Positions 11,682-22,423 of a stretch of DNA of 64,000 nucleotides are shown in pieces. Source of the stretch: Taxillus chinensis (taxonomy: Eukaryota; Streptophyta; Magnoliopsida; Santalales; Loranthaceae); the NCBI GenBank assembly GCA_023512835.1, contig CM042085.1, positions 48,718,189-48,782,188 of the forward strand. Reading direction: 5' to 3'. The position numbers were made by a program, and so were the translations under genes. Position 1 is the stretch's first letter. Each line of letters opens with the position of its first letter. The notes below the pieces were generated by a model, which made no database searches, had not been told where the DNA came from, and saw only the letters and a list, made by a program, of their open reading frames with translations.

Positions 11682-12417
11682 TGTTGGAAATATAGGATTT
11701 TATGAAGCTGCCAAAATACAGTCTAAGTTTGGAGACTTGAAGATCCGAAGGTCGTAGGGTCAAAGAGTCGAAGTTCGTAGAAGTAGAACTGTCACAGGAC
11801 ATAATGGCGAGAGGCTCGTAGACTCGTAGGGTCTGGAGACTCGAAGCAAAATTATGACTATAACTCAAAGGCTAGTAGAGTCGTAGACTCAAGGGTCATA
11901 GAAAATCAGGAGTTTAATCCCTCTCTAAAAGCGTGGAATACATAGAACACTAGATAAAGGATTCTGACACACATTAAGATAATAATCTTTTGCAAAATTG
12001 AAGAGCAAGAGTTCCAATGCTAGAGAGAGAGACTTTGAGAGAAAACTTCTAAGTGCTGTGCGCCGCGTTGATCTAGAACAAGATCGTGCCTGTTTATTAA
12101 TCACGAACTCTGGTTCATCAAAGATCTAGCACTATCATCGAGTCTAATCTCTGTGTTGTTTCCCACAATTCAAACTATCATAGTTCATTCCTGTTACATC
12201 TGAGATCTGTTCAGAAAAGAGCATTTACTCCCATCTCATATTTGTTTAATAGTTCATTATGACTCACATTATCACTCACATTACTACTGTCATCTTCTCC
12301 ATAAATATTTCCTTCATAGTTATCCTTAGAAGTAGTATAAACCAGCTAACAATCTAGCTTCCACATTCGAAAAAAGTCTATTCACCCCCCCCCCCTAGAC
12401 TCATTTTGGGACCTACA
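11682..12417 (+). mobile_element. 5' LTR of E1 (internally deleted)
   Basis: TGTTGGAAATATAGG to GGGACCTACA, only 736 bases against about 1.84 kb for the 3' copy after removing its nested insert. Comparison with 26693-30409 shows at least two deletions: one joins the CAAAATT at about 11855 to sequence equivalent to 27200, the other joins GTCATAGAAA at about 11900 to sequence equivalent to 29893. The poly-C tract at 12384-12395 precedes the end. Confidence 0.9.
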
Positions 12418-12419
12418 AT

Positions 12420-12431
12420 TGGTATCATAGC
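12420..12431 (+). other. Primer binding site of E1
   Basis: TGGTATCATAGC, one mismatch from the canonical TGGTATCAGAGC complementary to initiator tRNA-Met, two bases downstream of the LTR end. Confidence 0.85.
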
Positions 12432-12459
12432 AGTTCTACAATTCTGTAGAGATCCCTAA

Positions 12460-15059
12460 ATGGCAAACATGGATTCCAGTAGTGTAGCTCCAGCTCTCGA
12501 GCAGGCTCCAGTTCCCATCGAGGAACAAGAAGCCAGTTGTGTTCTAGCAGAAGGACCGGCTAGAGACCAGGAGCAAGAAGAACCAAGTACCAGTAGCAAC
12601 AAGAAAGAACAAGAGGACTTCTACGATGTCCTACCTGGCTCATCCTCCCAAGTACCTATGTGCATACCCACGCGCTTCTCCAAATGAAAAGTGAGAATGA
12701 GAGCTCACCTAGACATGCTTGACACCTATCTCTGGGAAACGATAAAGAACGGGCCTTTCACCCCAAAGATTATGTAGAGAGGCCGGTTAATGATGAAAGA
12801 CCCAGATAGTTGGTCTAAAGTGGAGCAGAGGAAAGTAAAGATGGGCTTCAAACCAAAACCCATACTTTTCTCTACGCTTAATGATGACATGTTCACGGAT
12901 GTGTAGGATCTTGAGACTGCAAAGGAGGTATGGGACAAGCTCTGTCTCATCTATAAAGGAGATAAATAGATACAGGACAACAAGATCTCCATGCTCAAGC
13001 AAGAGTATGAAGCCTTCAGATGTGAACCAAAGGAATCACTGGACAGTATCTACAAACAATTCATATGACTGATTCAACGGATGAAGACGTATCATGTTGA
13101 GATCTCTCAAAAGGATAAAAATGACAAATTTCTGAGATCTTTACCTTTGAGATTGCTGATAAAGACATCAGCCATCCGTCAGCTGAAGGAATGGAAGACT
13201 TGTGCCTTGGAAGCACTATATGGGGACCTCAAGACATTTGAAATGCAAAAGAAGGAACTTGAGGCGTTTAAGAACCCTTCCAAGAAGAAGGAGAAGTCCG
13301 TTGCTTTTAGGACTGCTGAAACAAGGGAATCATCTTCTAAAGAAGAAGAAGATGATGCTGAAGTGCTTGGCTCAGATAGTGCCTCAGATCAAGAGGTAGC
13401 TTTTCTGATCAAGAAACTACTGAAGAGAAGGGGGAACTATAGGAGGAAAGTAAGGCAGCCATCCTCATCCTCTTCTAAGGGAAAGGATAAGGAAAAGTTG
13501 TAATGTTACCACTACAACAGGCTCGGCCACTTCGCTGCTGACTGTTACAAGCTGAAGAGGGAGAAAAAGGAGGTAGCTGAGCAGAAGAAGAAGACCAAAG
13601 GCTCCTCAAGCAGGAAGGATGACAAGAGGAAGAAGGCTCTTGTCACCAACAAGTTCAATAGCAAAACTGAGGAGGAAGAAGAATCTTCTGATAAAGAGAA
13701 GAAAGAAAAGGGTCTTATCTGCTTCATGGCTGACAAGTCACCTCCCCTCAGGGTAAGAACCTATGAACAGCTCTACATTGAATATGAAGATACCTATAGA
13801 GCTCTAAAAGACATAGAGGAACAATTTCTCCCTATGAAAGCTGACAAAGAAAGATATTATTCTAAACTGGAAAGGCTTTCATGTGAATATAAAGACTCTA
13901 TAGATGACTATGAAATAACAAAGAGAATATTAAGAGCTGAAGTGAGTGAGATGAGAAACACACACGATGATCTTTTGGATAAAGCTAGACAATTGAAAAT
14001 GGCTAATAAAGACATCGATAGGCTTGAAAAGGAACTAGCAGAAACCAAAGCTGAACTGGAGAAAGAAAGACAAATCAGTAAAAAGTGGCAAGATTCTGCT
14101 AAGATTGCAGCTACTTTAGGACTACTCCAAATATCAAAGGTCTAGCCTTAAGTCTAGGTTTCTTTGAAGACCAAGTAGCCAAGGCCCAGACTTACCCTAT
14201 GCAGACAAAGTGTCTTGCTGGCTTTGTTCCTGCTGGCAGTGTGCTCCTTGATTGTGGAAAGGAGGTATCAATGGCTGTTACTAGTCCACCCAAACCAGTA
14301 ACACCCGAGCTTAGCGATATGGGTACTGTTGCATCTCAGGACAGTGATACAGCAGTTACAAGAGTAGAACTAAAAGCTGAACCTTCATTCAACTTGTCCT
14401 CTACATCCCAATGCAAGGGTAAGGGTGTAGTAATAGCTGAGACAAACTCAAGTAGACTTACTAATAAGTTTGAGACTGGTTCGTCCAGTAAGGCTGCTTC
14501 CTCCCAGCCCAAGTTTGTCCCTAGTGATAGAGGTAAGAATGGTCTAGGATATGAAGGAAAACCTAAGAAGCCTCTTAACACTCCAACCAAACCCTTGAAG
14601 CAGAGTGTCCAACCCAAACCTATCATCTGCCTCATCTGCTGTGATGTTGGACACCTTTCCTATCAGTGCAGATACTACCCTGAGTATCTTAAGAATGAGA
14701 TTGCCACAAAAATCAGGGTGAGCCTCAATCAGTTAAACATTTCAGAAAATCTGCAATATCATAACTCTGATAGAAAGAAGAAGAAAACCAGGCACACACA
14801 AGTTACTTCACCAAAGAACATAAAGACTAAACTTGTGAAGAAAATTGTCATATCTGTGCCTAACCAAGCTGCCACAGTCAACAATAAGGAGAGAAAACTT
14901 GCAGCAAGCCCAAAAGTCAATCCTAATAACAAATCTAATGATGGATCACCTAAGTTAGCATGGAAAATTAAATCTACTCCTACTTATTGGAAACCTAAAT
15001 TATCAACTGCATCTTTCACTTACCCAAAGCCCAATCATAATTGGGCCCCCAAGACTTAG
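12460..15059 (+). pseudogene. Gag of E1 (capsid, two zinc knuckles, coiled coil)
   Basis: The ATG at 12460 follows the primer binding site by about 30 bases. The UBN2-type capsid region runs to about 13330 (ETAKEVWDKL, RSLPLRLLIK). The first zinc knuckle at 13504-13545 has lost its second Cys (C-x2-Y instead of C-x2-C), and a TAA stop (13501-13503) directly precedes it. A Glu/Lys-rich coiled-coil region covers about 13760-14110. A 1-base deletion near 14112 shifts the frame, judged against element A. From 14199 the linker leads to an intact second knuckle CLICCDVGHLSYQC (about 14628-14670) and a basic tail, and the frame ends with TAG at 15057-15059. Other stops occur within the capsid region (about 12685, 12775, 12904, 12967, 13066). 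Not functional as it stands. Confidence 0.85.
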
Positions 15060-16600
15060 TTACTTGTTGTGCAGGAACAGGTACATAAAGCATGAAGCTG
15101 AAAGTAGCCACCGAAAACACAAGATCAATTTCAGCCAGTGGTATCTTGACAGTGCCTGTTCTGTACACATGACAGATGATGCCTCTCTATTAAGTGAAGT
15201 GAGGGAGGTTATAGCTTCATCTGTCACATTCGGGGATAACAAAAAGGGTAAGATTGTTGGTAAGGGTACTCTCTCAAATGGTTTTGTTTCCATTAAGAAT
15301 GTGTCTGTTGTTCAAGGTCTCAAACATAACCTGTTGAGCATAGTCAATTGTGTGACAAAGGTTATGAAGTTTTGTTCACTAAGCACACCTACACAGTTAT
15401 GGACCATGTCTCGAAAGAGGTAAAGCTAAATGGACACAGACAAGACAATGTCTATAAAATGGTCTTTGGTCATGCTCAATCTGATGTACCAATTTGTTTT
15501 CTGTCCAAAGCTTCACCTGACATTAGTTGGTTGTGGCACAAGAGATTTGGTCATTTAAACTTTAAGACTATGTCTAAATTGACATCTCTTGATTTAATTG
15601 AGGGCGTACCCAAGCATGTTTATGAGAAAAAACATCCTTGTAGGGATCGTCAGCTTGGTAAGCAAGTGAAACTTTCCTTCAAGAGTATTGATAAAACCTC
15701 AATTACACAACTACTTGAACTTCGCAGATGGAGCTATGTGGACCAATCAATGTGTCATTATCTGGTACATAGTACTTCCTTGCAGTAATATATGACTATA
15801 CTAGATATACATGGGTTATGTTTCTCAGGAACAAAATTGAAACATTTGAAAATCTTGTTGAACTATTCAATTGGATCGCTAATGTTAAAAGTCTGTCTTT
15901 TAAACGCATACAAAGTGATCATGGCAAGGAATTTGAATTTTCTGATATGTTAGAGTTTTGTACTGAACATAGTATCCAGCATAATTTCTGAGCACCTTGA
16001 ACTCCACAACAAAATGGAGTCGCTGAAAGAAAGAATAGGACTTTAGTTGAAGCAGCTAGAACCATGTTGACAAGAGCTCATTTCCCAAAATCCCTATAGG
16101 CTGAAGTTGTTGCCACTGCTTGTTATGTACAAAACAGAACTCTAATTAACAAACGAGCTATGAAAACACCCTATGAGTTATGGAAGGGAAGAAGACCAAA
16201 CATTGGTCACCTAAGGATCTTCGGGTGTACTTGCTATATTATGAACAATGACATGGATTACTTGAATAAGTTTGATACCAAGTCAGATGATGGATATCTT
16301 GTTGGATATTCCATGAATAGCAAGGTTTATCGTGTGTTTAATAGAAGGACTAAAACTGTTGAAGAGTCTATTCATGTTTCTTTTGACGAGACTAACCATG
16401 GTATGCAGAAAGGAGACCAAAATGTAAATGAAGTGTAGGATACGATCATAGTGGAAGACCAAGACATAGAAAATCCAATGACATAACTAGTGGAAGATGT
16501 ACATGAACCTGAAGAATAAAGAGCTGAACCGATTGCTGCAGAACAAAGTCAAAAATCAGCAGAAGATCATGACCTTAACATTCAACCTATTCAGTCTCCA
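15060..16600 (+). pseudogene. Copia protease and integrase region of E1
   Basis: The protease active site is Asp-Ser-Ala-Cys near 15148, followed by GKGTLSNG and LKHNLLS. A 1-base deletion near 15340 shifts the frame before LCDKG. The GAG-pre-integrase and integrase zinc finger run at about 15530-15680 (WHKRFGHLNFKTMSKL, then a Cys-Arg-Asp-Arg-Gln variant in place of the usual C-x2-C). The integrase core is split by several indels; the second Asp (QSDHGKEF) and Glu (NGVAERKNRT) are visible at about 15908 and 16030, with stops in the PRTPQQNG region. The GKEF-to-RRPNIGHLRIFGC block and the VFNRRTK block end at 16438. Confidence 0.85.
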
Positions 16601-17852
16601 TCACTTCCACCAGCCCAAGAACCTGACATAGAGAAGTTGGGCATTCATCATGAAGAAAGAGAAGACCTTCCAAAGGCAAGGAGAAGGTTAAAGGAACACC
16701 CTTCTAAACTGATAATAGGAGATCCAGCTACACGAGTCAAAAAGAGAGCTGCCACACTTCATGAGAATCTTTATATGTGTTTCTTATCACAAGTGGAGCC
16801 TAAATCAGTGGATGATGCAGTTCAAGATCCCTACTAGATTGAAGCTATGTAAGAAGAGCTCAATCAGTTCAAGAGACAGAAGGTATGGGAGTTGGTCAAG
16901 AGGCCTAAATCACAGCAAGTCGATGGCGTGAAATGGATATTCAGAAATAAACTTGATGCTGATGGTATTGTGATCAGAAACAAGGCCAGACTGGTTGTAA
17001 AAGGGTACAGACAAGAAGAAGGAATTAACTATGATGAAACCTTTGCACCAGTTGCTAGACTGGAGGCCATCCACATGTTCTTGGCATATGCAGCATTCAA
17101 GGACTTCAAAGTTTATCAAATGGATGTCAAGAGTGCTTTCTTGAATGGAGACCTCCAAGAAGAAGTATATGTTGAGCAACCTCCTGGATTTTAAGAACCA
17201 TACCAAGAGCACAAAGTTTACAGACTAAGGAAGGCTCTTTATGGACTAAAACAAGCCCCAAGAGCTTGGTATAAAACATTGTCAGAATTTCTGATCAATA
17301 ACAAGTTTAGAAAAGGCAAAATTAACCCCACACCGTTTCTCAAGGAAGGAAAAGGATCACCCTTGATAGTCCAGATATATGTGGATGACATCATCTTCGA
17401 ATCAAGGGACAAGAAGCAATGTGAAGAATTCTGCCATCTGATGAAAAGTGAATAGGAGATGAGTATGATGGGAGAATTCTCATTCTTCCTTGGGTTGGAG
17501 GTCAAGCAGTCGGAGGATGGGATTTTTATCAGTCAAGTCAAGTACACAAAAGAGATTCTAAAGAAATTTAAGATGACTGATGTGTCACACATGAAAACCC
17601 CTATTCCTACAAATGCCAAACTGGATATGGATGAAGTGAAGCAGGCAAAGAGGTGGATATCTCAGAATATAGAAGCATGATTGGATCCTTGTTGTATCTG
17701 ACAGAAAGTAGACCTGACATAATGTTTGCAACATGCATCTGTGCAAGATACCAAGCTAATCTTAAGGAATCACACTTGTCTTAGGTCAAGAGGATTATAC
17801 GGTATCTGAAGGGAACGGAAAATTTGGGACTTTGGTATCCAAAGGAGTCTGA
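16601..17852 (+). pseudogene. Reverse transcriptase of E1 (interrupted by a solo LTR)
   Basis: Copia RT, which copies element RNA into DNA. Recognisable blocks are [72 protein letters not shown] and an intact YVDD box near 17380, then the connection region up to LKGTENLGLWYP at 17840. Stops at about 16834, 16849, 17192 and 17453 break the frame; the first two replace Trp and Gln codons of E2. A solo LTR inserted after 17852 separates it from RNase H. Confidence 0.88.
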
Positions 17853-18370
17853 TGTCACGCCCCGGATTTCCAACCCGAGGAAACCGGTACGTGACTCCCC
17901 ATTCACCCACACGGAGGGCAATGGGGTTGGATTACTGGATGCCACACAAGCAAGTCTAACAATTACAATAAATCAAATAAGCCACATCTTTATTTAATTC
18001 CAAAACATCAAAGGTTCACAAAACAACCAAGTCCCTGATTACAGTTCAATCCCTTAGTACATTCCCCTCCCTGGGGTTACATAAATCATAAAAGTACATT
18101 ACTGGAATGAACAATAAAGTGGAGAGGGTCTTCCACCCTGGCGTATCCACCTAACGCCTGTAAGTCCCTGGAAAACAAACAAACACACTAGGAGGGGTGA
18201 GCAACCACAGCTCAGTAGGGATCATGTCTCCCCAACCCATCCCATGTTCCTAGCATCTACATGCCTTGTGTACAAGTGCAGTGTCGTGATACAATAATTT
18301 CAACAGACATAATAACAACCACATCAACAATTTACAATCTTCCACTGCCACACAGGCTAACACTCTAACC

Positions 18371-18527
18371 ACAAGTGATTTAACCGCCTCTTCAGGCCAA
18401 GTTATTTAACCGCCTCTTCAGGCCAAGTGATTTAACCGCCTCTTCAGGCCAAGTGATTTAACCGCCTCTTCAGGCCACAAGTTTAACCGCCTCTCAGGCA
18501 AAGTTCTTTAACCGCCTCTTCAGGCCA
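18371..18527. repeat. 28-bp tandem repeat, about 6 copies, inside a solo LTR
   Basis: Unit TTTAACCGCCTCTTCAGGCC plus a variable AAGTGA-like spacer. Related decayed copies occur at the same place in the sister LTRs (49138-49190 and, reverse-complemented, 55302-55442), so the array is an LTR trait rather than a local expansion. Confidence 0.9.
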
Positions 18528-19154
18528 GATACCACAGTCAAGCACACAACACACATGGTCACTCAAGCATACAACCAAACACTTGGTGTGCACCCGTTCA
18601 CAAGCGCACAAACCCAGCCATTCAGGCCATAGAGCAAACATCCAGGATACATACATACACTAAACCACAAGTCCGGTCACACGGACATATTACCAAACAC
18701 TTAATGGGCATATACACACAGCTAAGTTCACACGGGCATTTCATCAAACATGTAGCGGGCATGTCATACAGGCATTTTATTAAACACTTTTCATGCATCA
18801 CACAAACACCGAAACACCAAAATCGCCATTGAAGGCCAACATTCATATAGGAGGTCACACCTATATGAATTTACATATAAATAATATAACAGATATAACT
18901 CATATTCGCCCTAGGACCCTAGGACGGAGGAGGATTTAGGAAGAACAATCCCTACCTTGAAAACGTCCTCCGGCTCTTGCTTGCACGCTAGACGTTGTCT
19001 TCCCCACGCACGACGCTCCGGCGGCAAGCCGAGCTCTCCTTCCTTCCCTCTCTCTCTCTCTCCCTCTCTCTCTCTCTCTTTCTCTCCGCGACGGCCGAAA
19101 AGAACCCTAACCCTAGAACAAGGAGTCTCCTCATCCTTATATAGACCTCCCATT

Positions 19155-19213
19155 ATCAAAACGACGTAGTTTTGATTAAGTGAAACCCAGGATCAAAACG
19201 ACGTAGTTTTGAT
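19155..19213 (-). promoter_or_regulatory. Two ACGT-core dyads upstream of LTR TATA box
   Basis: Near-palindromes with arms ATCAAAAC/GTTTTGAT around an ACGT core at 19155-19176 and 19192-19213, 10 bases from the TATA box at 19135-19145 in transcription order. Both copies are conserved in the two sister LTRs. Confidence 0.6.
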
Positions 19214-19777
19214 TACACAACCTACAACCTTTCCGCATCCAAACACACCAAAATACTCACAATTCCAACCTAGTCCTTTGGAAAAAGATGATTAGAATAA
19301 CAAAACCAAGGTAACCATGCAAAAATATGCCTGCACGCCAATTTGAACGCCAATTCCCCAATTGGTGTGCAGCTCCAAATGCACTCAAACTTTACCCCAA
19401 GTCTCCTTGCATCTTGTAGAGGCCTGAGAAGCAAAAATATGCTTGCACGTGAAATGGTTGAATTCACGTGCAGCTCCAAATGCTCTGAAATTTCTGTGGT
19501 AGATAGAGGACCTCATTCTAAGAAACTTTTGTTCTTGCATGCCAATTGTTTGAGGCCATCTACTAGGTCAAAAGTGAGCTCCAAGATCAGCCAAAACGAC
19601 TTAAAACCGCCTTAGAACGCATAGCATCTTCCTAGGGCATAAATGTACGCTATCGCTTGACACATGCACCTCTCAAAAGTCCCCTCTTGGGCTCATCTCT
19701 TACCTTAAACTTGTGTACCAACATCCAGGGTGTTTGTGGTTAACTCCTTACACACGGGTTACACACGGGTCATTACA

Positions 19778-20245
19778 TCTGATTTCAAATTGAGAGGATA
19801 TTCAGCTGCAGGATCGATAGGAAGAGCACAAGTGGAACGTGCCAACTACTTGGCAACATACTAGTATCCTGGTTTAGCAAGAAAAAGAATTCAGTTTCAA
19901 CTTCAACTAATAAAGCTGAATATATTGCTGTAGGAAGCTGTTGTGCTCAGTTGCTTTGGATGGCCAGTCAACTTTCAGACTATGGATTTAACCTAAAGGT
20001 TGTGCCACTATACTGTGACAATATAAGCGCCATCGTAATATCCAACAATCCTGTCATGCATCCCAAGACCAAGCACATCGAGGTCAGACATCATTTCATA
20101 CGTGACCATGTGTTGAAAAAGCACATTTCCCTTGAGTATATATCCACTGAAGACCAGCTTGCCGACATATTCACTAAACCACTGCAAGAAGCCAGGTTCA
20201 ATGAACTTCTGACAAAACTTGGCATGCTAGACTTAACTTCATAAT
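19778..20245 (+). pseudogene. RNase H of E1
   Basis: Copia RNase H, C-terminal end of the polyprotein. After the solo LTR the sequence resumes with a decayed SGYS/CRIDRKS-type region, then KKNSVSTSTNKAEYIA, SCCAQLLWM, LYCDNISAIVISNNPVMHPKTKHIEVRHHFI and the terminal ADIFTKPL block, ending with a TAA at 20243-20245. The first part has stops or indels (near 19860); 19951-20245 is open. The homologous end of E2 is at 38072. Confidence 0.88.
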
Positions 20246-22108
20246 GCTTACTGCATGTCTTGTGTCTCATTTCAACCTCAATACCCGTGCATGAACATAG
20301 ATATGACACTGTTAATGATTGTTTATCTCTCCATGAAAATTAGCAATGCCTAAGTGTGATTCATACATTTTTACTGCGGGTAATTGAGAAATCACATGGA
20401 TGAACTTGCTACCTCTGAACCTGGTATAAATCTCTTGTATAACCTGTCATGAATCAACTAGTCTCTAGAGTGATATGAGTGCCACTTCCTATCATACTTC
20501 AGTTATATGATATTCCCCTTATAGGTTGTTTCCATTCAGAGTGCATATCACTTGTGTGGCATTGCATTCATTCACTAACAGGAACTGTTGTGTCTCATGG
20601 TACTATTGGATTGCACGGAAAGGATCCTCAATGATTCAATGCTCTAAGGATGATTGAGACTATAATATTTGAGAATCGTAAAAAGCCTATTACTCAAAAA
20701 GAGCTAACACCTTTCACTAGAAAAAGGCAAGGTGAAAAAGGCTAAATGAGAAAAGAAAATAGACAATAGGTTACCTATCTTAGGGGGAGTCCTCACTACA
20801 CCCCGTGACTATTTTCCTTCTCAGAGTAATAGTTGGAGTTATGTTTTTGAGCTTGTCTTGTAATCAAAAAGAAACTATGTTGAGCTCTGTCCACGTGAAA
20901 AAGTTTATGAATAAGCATTCAAAAATGGTACTATACAAAATAAAAGGACAGCTCACACAGAAAATATGAATGATCAAACTCCAAACACTATGTATGTGCT
21001 ATGTTGTAAACTAGACGATACTAGAGTGTGTGTTCTGATTCTCAATAGGGCCATCTTTTCTCTCAAGTCATCTATGCTGAACTGAAAATCATTGGTGGAT
21101 TAGGGTTTGTGGTAAGATTTGGTTGACCATGAGTATACCAAATAGTGCATTCCAAGTTCCTGAATCAAACTCACATGCTGATCCGAGAGTGAGAGGGTGA
21201 GGCCTTCACTGAGTGAGTTTTACTAAATATGTGAGGCGACTTCATGACTGGGTTGTTGCAATGGACTAACCATGGTTTACTGGATGTTATGTTAACATTG
21301 TGATCAATTTCCTGCATAAAGTAGATGATGATGCACTCAGTCATTTCTAAGCTTTATGGAAATGTAAATGATCATGCTATAGTAGTTGTACATGTAAACC
21401 AGGTATTACGGTTGGAAGAATTCAAGTTCTGAGCATGTAATCTTAATTCCGCTTACAGCACTGTTCATCATGCATGGTTTTATATAAAAATATCATATGC
21501 GTCACTTTTGTGTTGTTAAGTGTTGAAAAAGTCAAGAGAAATCCACCTTTGTCGCTGAATCCGTAGTCGACCACGAAGCAAACAACATCAAAGAACTGCT
21601 GCCCCAAAGACTGCTGCTTCAAAGCCTCAAAGCTCGGAGAATTTGCAATCTCTCCTAAATGCAGCCTCGTAGAGTCACAGTTTCCCAAGGGTCGAAGCCT
21701 GATGGATTCAGTTTCCTAGTTACTCAAGCATCGAAGACACGTCAGCACGTCACTGTGCACTTAAAACTCAAAACACACCGACACAAGGGGTGACGTGTAC
21801 TTATCGTTTGAATACTCCAACGGGTGGATCCGGAAAATGAAGTGACGGGTCAGAGAAAAGGACACGGATCCTGAAGGCAATCCGACAGAGCATGTGACTT
21901 CTACGGTACACTTCCACCTCATATATGAGTCACAGATAGAGACGTAGCCCAAAGGTATGTTACTCGTTTTCACATTCGAACCCTAACCCTAACGCTCCAT
22001 CTCTCTCTTTGATCCTCGTTCTCTATCTATCTCTATCTCTCTCCTTTGGCCACCTTCGAACCTTACAATCTCTCTCTACGAGTGTCTCTTTCTCTCTCTA
22101 CAACCTCT
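20246..22108 (+). other. Noncoding spacer between pol and ORF3 of E1
   Basis: No ORF of note. A polypurine-like TTAGGGGGAGTCC lies at 20779-20791. The right part (21880-22108) looks like a promoter plus CT-rich leader for ORF3. E2 has a spacer of similar length at the same place (38073-39766). Confidence 0.7.
21919..22108 (+). promoter_or_regulatory. Putative internal promoter and leader of ORF3 in E1
   Basis: TCATATATGAG at 21919-21929 is a TATA-like box. It is followed by CGAACCCTAACCCTAACG (21977-21994), a telo-box-like motif common in plant leaders, and a long TCTCTC-rich leader up to the ATG at 22109. The same order is seen in E2 (39643-39766). Confidence 0.5.
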
Positions 22109-22267
22109 ATGGTAAGACCTAGCTCATCAATGGCAGAAGGATTAGGCGAGATCATCCCGGGTATCAGTGTAGACTGGGAAGCCATTGGCGACGCGAAAGT
22201 TAACTGGTTGGGCGAGTTCAGAAATCGTCTAGATGAGTCGGGGATAGCATCCGTATACTCCAGGATG

Positions 22268-22423
22268 CAAGATGTGCTAGTGGAAGACGTCTCGCAGCTT
22301 CATGAGACGTTAGCTATCTCTGGAGACGACCTGGTGGGAACAGTTCAAGATGTGCGAGTGGAAGACGTCTCGCAGTTTCATGAAACGTTAGCTATCTCTG
22401 GAGACAACCTGGTGGGAACAGTT
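22268..22423. repeat. 78-bp tandem duplication within ORF3 of E1
   Basis: Two 78-base units (22268-22345 and 22346-22423) with few differences encode a duplicated 26-residue segment containing VEDVSQ and HETLAISGD. The length is a multiple of three, so the frame is kept. E2 shows no such duplication. Confidence 0.9.

Larger units (their letters stand above)
17853..19777 (-). mobile_element. Solo LTR nested in E1 pol, TSD TCTGA
   Basis: Begins TGTCACGCCCCGG and ends GGGTCATTACA, flanked by a perfect TCTGA duplication (17848-17852, 19778-19782). A TATA box (CTATATAAGG, minus, about 19135-19145) followed by a CCCTAACCCTAG/CT-rich leader on the minus strand sets the orientation, so the LTR proper starts TGTAATGACCC at 19777. 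Two copies of a CAAAACGACGTAGTTTTG dyad lie just upstream of the TATA. A 28-bp tandem repeat lies at 18371-18527. The same family recurs at 48671-50527 and 54054-55953. The terminal motifs suggest a gypsy chromovirus (possibly Tekay/Del), but no coding part is present to prove it. Confidence 0.9.

Noticed and set aside
18371..18527. CRISPR-like regular repeat
   Set aside because: Unit and spacers are too short, spacers are not unique, and the array is inside a plant LTR shared with sister copies.
17853..19777. Orientation of the TGTCACGCCCC solo LTRs as plus strand from their TG start
   Set aside because: Both ends read TG...CA; the TATA box and leader run on the opposite strand, so the true LTR start is TGTAATGACCC.
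21977..21994. Telomeric CCCTAACCCTAA
   Set aside because: Only two units and set in a leader-like context; telo-box motifs are common in plant leaders.
22046..22108. Upstream start of ORF3 of E1 at 22046
   Set aside because: The codon there is TTG inside the CT-rich leader; the first ATG in frame is at 22109.
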